64,000 bases of DNA, from assembly GCA_029945375.1 (NCBI GenBank), contig CM057061.1, positions 682,001 through 746,000 on the forward strand, given 5' to 3'. The stretch is from Agaricus subrufescens. Its lineage: Eukaryota; Basidiomycota; Agaricomycetes; Agaricales; Agaricaceae. How positions within the stretch are numbered: the first letter of the stretch is position 1; each line of letters begins with the position of its first letter. Below, in pieces: positions 22,549 to 34,618 of this stretch. A program made the position numbers and the translations under genes. The notes below the pieces were generated by a model. The model made no database searches and was not told the origin of the DNA. It worked only from the letters and a program-made list of their open reading frames with translations.

Positions 22549-25500
22549 TTATTGCACAATACAATTTCCCGATGGTTTTGATTCCCGCCTTGATCTCGTT
22601 CGCCGACTCGTATCTGGAGGTAAGGATCCAGGGATTATAGAAGAGGCCGTACTCAGTTCCGCGAAATTATCCCCCGCCGCATTGGATACCGGTTCCGAGG
22701 GTGCCTGAGCTTTGATGGAGATAGATTTTCTGGTTATTTTTTGTTCTGCGTTATGACCAGTGCTGGAAGCCCTTTCGTGTGATGACGTTGTTCCGGCACC
22801 GGATAATCGGGCTTTGCGCCCCGTCTCTGCCAAGCTACTGTTCAGACTTTCGGCAGCGGTGGTAGCACTGCGTAAGCTACTGAGACCAGTACTACTGCTG
22901 GTATATGACTTGGGACGTTCTCTAGACTGTTTTTGCAGCACTGCGGCGGGGCGCCTGCGAGAGAACCCTGTTCTCCCATCAAACTGCGGATCGCCGGATT
23001 TGTTAACAGAAGTAGAAGAAACAGTATTTCTTGGGCCGTTTGCAAAATCGGGAACGTTTGCTTCGGGAGCTTTAGGACTAGAAGATGAGGCGGCGTCATT
23101 GTTAAGGCTAGACCTAGAACGTTTGAAGATGAATTTGAAAGCCGTCGGAGGGGAAGATGGCTGTGGACTGGTGGCATGAAGCGTATGCTGGGTATCAACA
23201 TTTGAACTATGGGCGATATAAGGTATATCCGATATCGCGACAGGCCCACGGGGTATTTCGGGGTGATCCAGTAATGGGTTAGAATATAAACCAGCAGGAT
23301 TCCCTTGTTCAGCGTAGTGGGCATATAAGAGTAGCTGTGAACGGAGGTCGCAAGTTGGCGGCGCATTTGGTGCGCATTTAGAATGTGCGATTAAACTGCA
23401 CTTCGCACAAAGTACGGCGCTTCTCTTCACATTGTCAAGACAGACCCTACAAGCCACGGCTAGAGACATAGTTAAGTACGTATTTTAGCGAAATAAGTCT
23501 GTCAACGTACGTTTACTGAAGGTTGTCTTGACGAAGTTATGGTCGCTCGGGAGGTATTCAGTGTCACGAACCGGCGATGCCGGGTGAATCGAGGCATTCG
23601 AGGTCCGCCTCCCGATAGGAGAGGCGGGCGGTGGAGGTGACGGGCTTCCGGTCAATTCTCTTGGAGGTTCCGTAGCCGTCGGTGATTCAGGCGTATTCGC
23701 GAAATACCGCGCCATATCCGACTTCTGTATATCCGCACTAACACGACGAAGAAAGGGTATACTGTCCTGCGGTCTTAGGTCCTACATCAAATGTATCAGG
23801 AGTGCATCCGGCACGATGAGAATCATTACACACCTTGAGGGCGACCCAATTATTCTTCAGCCAAGGATGTTCACAAAGAAGTTCGGCACTCGGTCGCATC
23901 ACAGGATTCTTATTGAAGCATTGTTCCAAGAAGTCTTGCAATAACTCGGAACACCCTTCGGGAATTGGCATCCGATTTTCCACTATTCGGAACATCACTA
24001 ACAGTGAAACCAAGTAAGGCACTGCAATATGAAGAATGGACAATGAAAATGGACGAACCGGTCATACTATTGGAAATTTCCCCATAAGGGGGCCTCCCGG
24101 TCAGTAACTCAATGACCGTGCAGCCCAATGACCATATGTCCGATTTAGTCGAGGCACCTTTAAGCTCGATCACTTCCGGAGCCATCCAATTCGGAGTCCC
24201 CGCCACGTCGTTCTGAGCTTGCCGTTCCATCGCTCGGAGATTGAGTGAAACACCAAAGTCTGATAATTTGACATTTCCATTCTTCGTTGTAAGGATATTT
24301 GCAGCTTTCAGGTCACAGTGGACGACATCGCTTTGATGAAGATAATGCAATCCTTCGAGGATTTTGACGACGTAGCTCGCTACCAACTTCTCATTGAGTT
24401 TGCCGAAAGCTTTGAGTGTATGCGCGAGCGATCCATTTTCAGCATACCTAAACCATCAAAATGCATTAGAGTAAGAATGAAATGGAGATAAAAACACTTA
24501 CTCCAAGACAATGTTCAGTGTATCATCATCGCGCGTCATGCCCTCGTATTTGACGATCCCAGGATGCGACAAGCTCTTTAATAGATCGACCTCTCTCATC
24601 AATGTTGATATCTCGTCCTCCTTTAGCCCCTCCAATCGTAGCCTCTTTACCGCAACCATTTGACCAGTGTTGAGGTTGAGTGCTCTATACACGCTCCCAA
24701 ACTGGCCTTTACCAATACAGTTGCCGAGTTGCTAAAGCATGAAGTTAGCGATCAATCGAATATATGATCCGCGAGAAGGGATTCAACAACGAAAGACAGG
24801 GGTGTTGAGGGAGGTTTGGAAAGTGTAATGATAAAAATTTAGCAAAATAAGTACGTACAAAGTGAGTTGGCGGCTTCCCTTCCTCTTTAACAACAAGCGT
24901 CTTCCTCATTGTGCCATCTGCCGAATCTCTCACCATCAAATCACTAGCGCTCGCCATACCAGAATCTGCCCTTCCCAAATTCACCATGCTTTCAATCCTC
25001 GATCTTAATGGCTTCCCAGCAAGCTCGTCAAACGAATTTGGTCTCAGCTTCACCCTGGAACTACCATTGATTTCACTTTGGAAACGTCCTCTCGGTGGGC
25101 GCGGCAGTTTCTCTTGCACAGTAACTTCCGGTGGATTCGCAGTAGCGGCCAAACCTGAGACCTTTCTAGTCAATCTAGAGGCAGCTTCCACCTTCGGCGA
25201 TGGCAAAGGTGTGTGATCTCCACGCGGGAATGGCACTGGTACCGGCTTGATACCACCGCTTCCTCTTGCTTCCTTAATCGCATCAGGTGTGCTCTCTCGG
25301 CCCTCACTCCCGTCACCGTCAGGCGAATTCCTCGACAGGCTGCTACTAGCTCGTTTTTGACCAAGTACACTTTTGTTTACGCTCGTCCTTCGGACCACAA
25401 GCCTACTTCCTGACCCAGATGACAGTCGAACCCCATCTGGGCTGACATCCCTCCGTAATTGAGATGCCTCCTTGGGTAGCAGAGATGATGAACTAGAGCC

Positions 25501-28500
25501 AGGTGTATCCAAACTACGTCGGGATAAATGCGTCGGTCTCCGGGGAGCCAAAGGGACGACTTCATTAGAGTCATCGGAACGTCTCCCTGCACCTATTATA
25601 GCGAGCTTTCTCGGAGGAGAAACCGACCTGGGCATAGGGGTAGAGTTGCTATGAGCGGGAAGTAAGGCATCCCCATAGGGCGGTGACGGTGATCGACTGG
25701 GTGAATTTCCCATTTGAAATGCTTCTAAAAAGTCGTCTGGCCATTTAGCTTTATGAAGGTGTACTGCGCGAATCTTATCTGCCGGTTTCTCGTTTGCTTC
25801 ACCACCACTACCACCACTACCACCGCTACCACTACTACCTTCATCACAGCATCTTCTTCCTTTAGTTGGCGAGTTTTCGATGTATGTTCTACCCTTCGGG
25901 TCCCTAGGTCTCAGCTTTTCTTTCCTGTTTCCTCCAGATGAGCCGCTCTCGTCTGGTTCCTCTGCCACCCTCGTCAAATCAACAGCATGTCCATGAGTAT
26001 TACTTCCCCTCCTCTCTCTGAGTCCCTTTGGTGGAGGTGTGGGCGGTGTCAACAGCGACGGTAAATCCAACTTCCTATTACCACTGGTCGATTCCTCCAC
26101 AACATCGGCACCCTCTGCTCTCCCGATTGAAGGACTCTCAGAAGTTAGATCCGTCGTCATAGTCCTGATCGTTCCGAACCTGTTACTCTCGCTGCCACGC
26201 CTCACACGAGGTGTATGGTCGAGAATACTTGACACTTGGGTGGTCATCGTTGTATCCGTCATCGCAGTCGAAGCGATAGATTGACGAACACAGTCATTTT
26301 CACTCGGCAGGCCTAAACCGACTGGTGACTCCAAAAATGACGAGCTTCCAAGAGAAGCTCTCGTCGATTCTACCACGACCGAATCTGTGCGGGACAGACC
26401 GAGATCAAATCGAGAAGTAGGAGGGAAACTAAAGTCTGAACGCATTCTGGAAGCCGTAGGGGAAGCTGGAGGTATGGCGGCTTTCTTAGCCCACTCGGAT
26501 ATTCCTTTGTCATCAAGTTTCTGGTGATTCTTTATGGTTCGAGGACGGAAGGGTGACTTGGGTGGTGGTTTCAGCACGAATGTAACCGGCGTCGATTTGA
26601 CCACAGCTTCATCCTGCCCCTCTTCATCATCATATGCCTGGCCAGCCTCTCTCTCCGTCAAATCATCCGTCGTTGTTCTTTCCGAGTCTGATGGATCAAG
26701 CACGTTGGCACCAGCCCTACTGTCCTTCTTCGAACTATGCACCGAGCGCATTGGTGATGCGGGGCCGAAGACTTCTTCAGAGCTATCCGATCGTAAAGGT
26801 GGTAATCCAGCAGGAGGACTATACCTCTTTCTGGAATGAGGAGAAGTAGGTTGAGGCAATAGATTAGGCGTTGATGCCGCCGCTCTGCCGATTGAACCTT
26901 TCATATACGGCCCAGGCACAGCTGAGGAAGTCGGTGATACGTCTTGGGGCCGTTGTGAAGCGCCAGTAATCCACTTGATACGCGATGGGGCAGGCGTCTC
27001 GACGAACCGGATGAGGGTGATGATTGTATGCGCGACCCGGGCAAGTGACTCGTGTGTACCCTCAATCAAGTCATCACGTTGAAATAAGTCTTCACTCCCA
27101 AGGCCGTAGGAAGCACACCCTGCGAGGAACCGAGTAACATTGGATGTCTTATTAAGGCCATCCTCACGGGGGTCAGGCCGGACAGCATTTCCCCCACGAA
27201 GTTTGTTCATGAGCCTGCAAAGGAACGCATGGTCAAAATATGGTAAGCTCGGGCGGGCCAGCGACACAGCGGGAGAGAGAAGAAAAACATATTTATCACT
27301 CACTGGCATAGCACGAAACCATCCCTTAATGCTTCGCAAAATACCCGCCTTTCCCTCTCTTCTCCCGCTGCACTTAAACTGCTTGGGCTCATGCCAGAGG
27401 AAGACGAATTAAGATTGCTGGTAGTGCTAATACTACTCATACCCCAAACTCGTTCCAGTCTCGCCAGTGGCTGTATTCGTACCTCAACGGCTTCCCAATC
27501 CCGTTTGGCTTGGTCCGATTTACTTATATATAACGGTGGGCGAATCATCTCCTTGCATAACATCGATGCCGCCTTTCGTATCCGTTCGCGATGTTCAGCA
27601 TTATGAGGTGGTGGTATTAATGATGCTGATGAGATATTATAGTGGCGATTCTGAGCGTAGGATTTTTGCTGGGGCGATATAGGGCGGGGACGAGCGGGCG
27701 TTGGAGATTCAACACGACGACCCACGGGAGAACCTCGCGGAGACAACCGAGATGTTTCTCCAGAGCTTCGGCGCGGAGAATCTATTGAGGGACGACGAGA
27801 AGAGTCGATGGAGGACCGGCGGGGAGCATCGACAGAAGGCCGCCGCAACGGTGGCGAAATAGAGGGTAGATGGGATGTAGAGCTAGATGTTAACCCCCTG
27901 GTCGTCGGAGTAAGAACGCGAGTATGGGGCGGAGATCGAGCTCTAAGGGGGCTTATGGGACGGGTATCCCTGGGGGAGGAGGGATCTGAACGGGCGGCAG
28001 GTGAGGCGAAAACGAGTCTCCCACGAGTTGCAAGGGGGGAAGGGGTTGGAGTCGCGGGGAGGGAATCCGTCTCCATTGAAGGGCGGGGGCTTGGAGACTC
28101 GGGGGGACGCGAGGGACGTCGGGGAGGTGTCAAGGGAGTAGGAATGGGGTCCGAGCAATTGGATTTAGTTGCACGATGACGGGTGGAAGGGCTGCGGGGG
28201 TATCCGAGAGGCTGTCGTTCCCTTCTCGAGATGATGGGCACCGGACTACCAATTTCCGGAGAATGGGTTGCTCGCTTGGAATGGTCTCGGGCGGGAGTAA
28301 CTAGAGCTGCGACACCAGAAGAAGAAGAGGCCGGGACTGAGGGATGTGACTTTGGTGACGGCAGGGCCTGTGATGAGAGATGAAGCGCCGGTGAAGACAC
28401 AGACGCGCCCCTCAGGGACGGTGCAGTATAAGTCGTTTTGCTACTGACATTATTACCAGTAGAGTGACCTTGAGACAGCTGCGAGGAAGAATCCTTGCGA

Positions 28501-28781
28501 GTGCGACGAAAGGTAGTCCCAAGCTTGCCAAACATGTTCATTCGTTCCCTCTCTTTTGGCACGTCCTCGACCGTGACGACTTCCTTGCATTTGCCTTTGG
28601 CGGTGATGGTTGCAGGCTCGTCTGACTCTGGAGCGGGAGGTTTCTTGGAGCGAGTAGCAGTGCGGATGCTCTGCTTAAGTGAAGAGAGGCGGCTGAGCGG
28701 GCGGGATGAGCCATCCAGGGCGAGTGGGGGGGACGCCGATAGTGAAGGGATCTGAGGACTGGTGCGTTGGTGAGGCGGCAT
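22549..28781 (-). CDS. STE11/CDC15-type protein kinase with calponin-homology domain
   Basis: Exons: 27304-28781, 24859-27214, 24502-24731, 24059-24447, 23834-23997, 23511-23781, 22549-23459; 1932 residues. Order: Ser/Pro/Arg-rich N-terminus (1-470); CH domain (about 475-575, [15 protein letters not shown] then [11 protein letters not shown]); long disordered linker; kinase domain (about 1279-1540) with glycine loop [14 protein letters not shown] lysine, DFG and APE; and a Cys/His cluster near 1630 (C-x2-C-x10-C-x2-C-x4-H-x2-C). The kinase resembles fungal CDC7/SepH septation-initiation kinases, so a role in septation or mitotic exit is inferred. The catalytic loop reads HCDLKAAN, with Cys in place of the usual Arg of HRD. 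Local simple repeats encode Gly/Ser runs. Confidence 0.88.
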
Positions 28782-29634
28782 ATTCAGGATAGGACAGCCA
28801 TAGACCAGGTGGGACGGATAATTGGGCTGAAGAAGGAGTAAGCGAAATTGGTATTGAAAATGATGTGGACATACCCAGTCAGATGAAAGCGAAAGGGAAC
28901 GAGGCCCGCCGCTGCGCGAACGTGTCGTGCTGGGTTGGTGTCATCTCTAGGCCGATGTTTCCATTTTGTTTCCATTTGCGCATACAAGTCCGTCCCGGAA
29001 GCTCGCCTGTTTCGCAGCGTGGCTCGTCTAATCCCACACCACTTCCTTCTTTCCGTTAGTTTGGTATTCATAGGTCACACAGATCCTATATTCGTCTGCC
29101 TCGCTGTTACTGCACCTGATGTCACGCACTTATCCGTCGTTCTCTGACTCTATGTCGCCAACTATAATAAGATACGGTCTGGGCGATCGTCCCCACGGCT
29201 TGCGCGCATATTGAACCATCTTGATGATCACAGAGTTAGCTACGCTAGTTACGAGAATCCATATCGGTGACAGTTACTAACTCACTATTTCAATCGATGA
29301 TGCGCATTGCCGACACTAACATTCAAAGCCTCCGTCACGGCGATCACCCCATCTATGGTTCCGATCTGAGAAGATTGTCTGTCGAATCATGCGCCCCAGG
29401 AGCATATGTCGAGTCGGGGATATCTGATCACGAGGCCTGGGACCTGGCTTCTGCCTGTGTCATTTCCTGGTCATTTCGCTGCTCGCTGTCCGGCATTCGC
29501 TCCACGCACGCTTTCGTCCACATTTCCCACGCCTCGCTGCGGATGCCACGTGATGGGAACCTGCACAACGAAGCATCCAGATGAGTTAGTCAGCAATTTT
29601 CTCTGGTCGACCGCAACATCGTCCTCGCTCCGGC
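28782..29634. promoter_or_regulatory. Divergent promoter region
   Basis: 853 bp between the CH/CDC15-type kinase and the BYE1-like gene. ORFs here are short and Pro/Arg-biased by composition. No specific element identified. Confidence 0.35.
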
Positions 29635-32600
29635 ATGACCACTCGCGCACGCACAAGAGCTGCGACGGCGGCGGCGGCGGCAGCGGCAGCCTCGTCGGCC
29701 CCAGCCCCTCCACCGCCCCCTCAACCCGCCCCCAAGTCCAGAACAAACTCCACCCGCAAGTCTGCAGCAGCAACCAATCCTGCCAAGCAGGAGCTTCCCC
29801 GTGTCACAGATCCGTCAGATAAAGAAAACATCAAAACTACCACGACTTCTTTCAGAGCCCCTGCTGTTCGGAAACAGAAATCAAGGCCAACCAAATCGGC
29901 GTATTGTACGTGCACGAAAGGAGACGATGGCTCACCTATGATCAGATGTGCGGAGTGTAAAGTATGGTGCGTGCGATTACTTACGCGTTTTCCATCCCGC
30001 GACTCACTCCAAGACCTAGGTACCATTTTATCTGTGTTGATCTGACCGAACACGAGGCGGAGGAGATAAGTGAGTCATGTCTCATTATCTCAGTCTTAAC
30101 CGCTAGTCTGACATCTCCCTCTTCAGATGTATATATATGCCCCCTCTGTACCCAGTCTACAGGTCGAAAAACAGCTAGTAAGTCCAACGCGCGACCCATT
30201 ATTCTCTTCCCTTCCCCTACGCCCCCGTATTCCGTATGTCCAGTATCCAGAGAAAAGCAATCTCACAATCCGAAATCTGTTCTCGTATTGAACCCTTCAA
30301 TTTGCTGTGTAACTTTCGCCATTATTGCGTCGCGCACCCAGTACATCGATGGGTGACTATCTTCCGTCATGCGTATCAACCTGAGCTACGTATAGTGTGT
30401 ATTTGTAACACATTCCCCTCGCCGCCTCCTTTACCGTGCTCGAGTATCGCGGCTCTGGTTGGTTGGACGGGTCGCTTGAGGAGCGTGTCTTACGCCGATT
30501 TAGCGCCCAAGGCGGCTCGCTTGTCGCATGAGACCAAGTTCCTCGGTCACTGAGTAGCGTATCTAACCTAAGGCAATATTTTCATACATTCTCGGTTGGA
30601 GGTGGCGAAAGTTACACACTTGACGCATGCTAAAGTGAAATTGCTCATTTCTCGTTGTTGCATGGATGTTTCCTTTCTTTTTTTACTTTTATCAGTTTCA
30701 TCTGAGTGGGAACTGCTGACTGACCAAATGTCAATTTTTTCTAGTGACTTGGGAAGGCTTTGAGGCACTCGACGATTGTGGCAGTGATGTGGAGACTACC
30801 GTCCCTAAGGCCGCGGCTCAGAAAACAAAGAAGCAGAAGCTTTCCGTTTCCACAAAAGTGGTCCCCCCCGCCCCACTGTTGAACCCACCGCAGTCGTCGG
30901 AAGAATCAGATAATGAAAGTGAAGACGATTATGTTGCCGAAGAGGAGACAAATCAAGCCGCAAAGTCTAAAGGAAAGGTAATTTTATTTGCTCCTCTGTC
31001 ATTGTCCTTGGCGCTAAATGCTTTCTCTATATAGCGTCGCCTTCATCAACGTTCTTCCTCCAATTCAGAGTCTAATGCATCATCCGACGATGAGGCAGTC
31101 TCACGGAAGCGCAAAACCAAAAACCGTCGAGTTTCTAGGTCCCGAACCCCTGTCTCACCAGTAGTACAGTCTGCCAAATCCCGTCTCAAGCGCAAATCAA
31201 GCGCAGCAGAGTCAACACAAACTCCGGTCAAACGTAAGAAGACCGAAACAGCTACGGATGACCCCGTAAGGAAATACTGTCTTGGAAAGCTGGAAGAAGT
31301 ATTTCGAGAAGTATTCTTCAGATATCCTCATGTTCACCGTGATACCTCTTTGGAAGTTGAGAGCGACCATGAGGACGAAGTGGTCTTCAAGAAGTTGGAG
31401 GATATGTCTGACGAGGAGAAAGAAGCTTTGACGAATTCCAGCAAACGCTTTGCTGCTGAACTTGAGCAGTGTGTATTCGACATTTACTCCGAACCTGACA
31501 AGAATAATGCGCCTCATGCTGGTGGTAAATACAAGTGAGTTACAACATTGTCCTCCTCAATAGTTTTTAAACGTTCTTCTCTAGGGATCGCTTCCGCATG
31601 CTGCAATTCAACTTGAGCAAATCCGACCGGACGGTCATTCATCAGCGTATCATAAAGGGCGGAATATCACCTAAAGAAATATCTACGATGTCTTCAACTG
31701 ACCTCGCGGATGAAGAAACCAAACAGCACATCAAGATTGCGGAGAAAGAATCCCTCGCACAAACGATTTTAGAAAAGCCCACTGTTCCGCGCGCGAAAAT
31801 AACACATAAGGGTCTACAGGATATAGAAGATGTCACTGGGGAACTTGCCCGTGTCAGGGAAGCAGAACGACAACGTGAGAGAGAACAAGAAGAAGAAGAG
31901 AGAAGAGAACGCGAAAAAAGGGAAAGGCTGAAAGCTGTTGAGAAGCAGAGACAACGGACACAGTCTCTCAGCGTTCCGCCCGAATCCCCCGTCGTACCAA
32001 GTCACAGTCCCGTCGGCATCACAGATAATGGTTCTTCGAGTCCATCGTGGGGTGCTCCACCTCCTATTCCTCCACATATCCTACAAGGAGGTACAACCGC
32101 AGTGGGCGATGACATTCTTCCCAGCCAGTCGATCAGCAGGCCTCTGTTCGCGGGTACACCCGTAGCCTCTGACGTGGAAATGACAGTTGCTGCTCCGGAA
32201 CCGGAATTGAACCTGGCAGACCTGATAAATATAGATGAGGATGGAGGGGAACAAGAAAGCAGCGGTGGCGGCGGCGGCAGCGGTAATAGCGTCGGTGGGC
32301 TTGCAAACATAGGCGATGAATCAGCATCTGGTGTTGCGACTATCCCGGTTACGGATCAGTCTACTGACCCTAATAGCAACGCTCCCGAAAAGAACCATCC
32401 TCCTTCCCTGCAAACGATTTCTGGACTGGGACAGATCACGGCTTCCCCCAGTAGTCCAATGACACCTGTCGTTGGCGTTTCTCCATTTTCGTCAACACGA
32501 CCACGTGGGTTGTCGTTTGACTTGAATTCACTCTGGAGTGGTCCGAAAGACGAGGATATTTCACATACACCCAAGTCTCCAACTCCCACGAGCAAGGACG

Positions 32601-34252
32601 CGACAACAAAGACTGCTACGAATGGCAATGATGTTTCCAAAGCGGGGGCTGGGAGCGGGATCAAGGCTCCGGGTGGTTTGGAACATGAACGTATGGCGGT
32701 CGCCAACGATGATGATTTTGATATGTTTTTGGAGGAGAAAGAAGAAAACTTGGGAGCACGGCCTCCTTTGGCAGGGCCGACCGAGCCCGAGCCTCCTGTG
32801 AACCAGGACCCTGAAGCCATCTTTGAGACTATTCAACAATGCTGGACAGGCAAGGTAATGTTCTATCATACACAGGGTCTTATCAACTCATTTGACTAAT
32901 TTTATCTATTCTTGTAGATTCACATGCCACTTGACTCGGCAGCTCCCCAGTCAACTACTGTCTTTGCGAGGCAGATTGGTGGACGGACTCTTGGTTATCA
33001 ATCCCTTTGGTGGAAAACACTGTTCCCATCAGAAGAGTTGAGAATCGACGGTCGTGTGGCGACTCAGAGTTCTTCGGAATTTTTGACTCAAGTTCGCCTC
33101 AATCCCGCAAAGGAACTGATAGCTGTAGCTTTCTCTCCGGTCACCGAAGGGTTCAAAGCTGATTTCAGTGCTCTTACTGGTTATCTCAAGTCGAGAGAGT
33201 GAGTTATTTTTAAACATTTGACTGAAATGGTAATTGACTGATTGCGCTCTTTCACTAGTCGTCATGGACTTATCTTCCCGTGGGGTCAAAGGCCCAAAGA
33301 TTGGGCACCTGGACGCGAATTGTATCTCATACCTTTACTTTCAAGTGAACCTTTGCCGCTATACATCGAACTTTTGGATGAACTCAAAATCCCAAAAACA
33401 AGAAAAGTCGATTATATGATCGGAATATGGATCCTAGGGAGAGGGAAACTTAATGGCCCTCCCCCTCAACTCCCTTCAACCACTCCTACACCTGCCTCGT
33501 CTACTTCGACACCAGCACCCCATCCTGTTCCGCCTCCTATGATCCCAAATATTCCGACGCTCCCTCCCCACCTCGCTGCTTCTACTGCATCACTTTCTCA
33601 TCACCTACCTAATCTTACAGGTGCAATTACTGCCCCGCCTCAGACTGGTATACCATCACAGGTAAACCAAGCCGCACTTGCGAAGGAAGTGGCGTCTCTT
33701 TCTCAGGATCAAATTCAGAATTTACTGAAAACACTATCTACTACAAACCTTCCCTTCAATCTACCGAATATTGGTGGACCTTCACAGGGACAACCTCTTC
33801 ATAGCGCGCCGCCGCCGCCTCCGCCACCTCCTCAGTGGCCTGGTTTCCCTATGCCGGGTCATTTACCTCCACCACATGGAGGGTATCCTCCTCCAGGGTT
33901 TGGTAGTCCTAGACCACCACTTCCTCCACCACCTCCGCCACATGGTCCACCGATGGATGATCGCCGAGATTCTTACCCTCCTCCACATGGTGTTCATCCC
34001 GCTGGAAGAAATAGTGGTGATCGAGATCGAGATCGAGATCGCGGTAGTGGTTGGCGTGGCGGACGTGAAGGTAGAGGACACCGTGGTCGTGGGAAACATC
34101 GTGGTAGTGGTGGTGGTGGCGGTGGTGGTGGAGGGACAGGGGGAGGAGGGGGAGGAGGACCGAATTTACCACCCCGACCTGTTGATTCTGGTTGGCCGAG
34201 GCGACCCAAAGGCGATGACGGGAGTGGAAGAAGTCCTAGTCGACGTTGGTAA
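29635..34252 (+). CDS. BYE1-like transcription factor: PHD finger, TFIIS central domain, SPOC domain
   Basis: Eight exons: 29635-29966, 30020-30069, 30127-30177, 30745-30977, 31035-31534, 31585-32854, 32918-33198, 33259-34252; 1236 residues. The Ala/Pro-rich N-terminus is followed by a PHD finger (about 88-140: YCTCTKGDDGSPMIRCAEC, CPLC), a TFIIS-M domain (about 240-420, DPVRKYCLGKLEEVF and KDRFRMLQFNLS), a charged linker with a heptad-like run of E/R, and a SPOC domain (about 810-985, KIHMP onward). It ends in a Pro-rich stretch, RD repeats and an RGG/poly-Gly tail. Yeast Bye1 binds RNA polymerase II and H3K4me3; a nuclear elongation role is inferred. Intron 3 is 567 bp, about ten times the local norm. 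Confidence 0.9.
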
Positions 34253-34618
34253 AATCTTGAATTTCAGCTTTCTCAGTACTGAAGGAGTTTTTTTTTTTTT
34301 GCCTGAGTGGTATCATTATTATCAGATTCGATTTCTATCCTTTTCTGCCTTTTTTTTTCTTTTTAGTTTTGTTCCCGATTGGTGTGTATAAGTATGTGCT
34401 GTTGGGACTATATAGGGATCATTTGTGGCATGTACTGTAGTGATATTCATAGCATAGTCAGACATGAGTCAATTATGACTCTTCATGCTCGTTCTCATTT
34501 TCTCACTATGATACTGGATAGCCTATAGACAACGCAACATCACGCGCTGCGGAGAAGCCGCAAACGTTAATACCCCCAAAAATAATACATGTTTCTTAAT
34601 GTCTCCTTTCTCCCTTCA
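34253..34618. other. Intergenic, convergent 3' ends
   Basis: 366 bp, T-rich on the plus strand (runs at 34291-34301 and 34352-34360), consistent with 3' UTR/poly(A) signals of the two convergent genes. Confidence 0.5.

Noticed and set aside
24911..28755. Many plus-strand ORFs opposite the CDC15-type kinase gene
   Set aside because: They are antisense shadows of Ser/Pro-rich coding sequence and carry no motifs.
30236..30553. Plus-strand ORF of 105 residues inside intron 3 of the BYE1-like gene
   Set aside because: It starts at a non-ATG codon, has no domain, and the flanking exons join in frame without it.
33771..34391. Long Val/Ile-rich plus-strand ORF overlapping the BYE1-like 3' exon
   Set aside because: It is an out-of-frame shadow of the Pro/Gly/Arg repeat-coding sequence.
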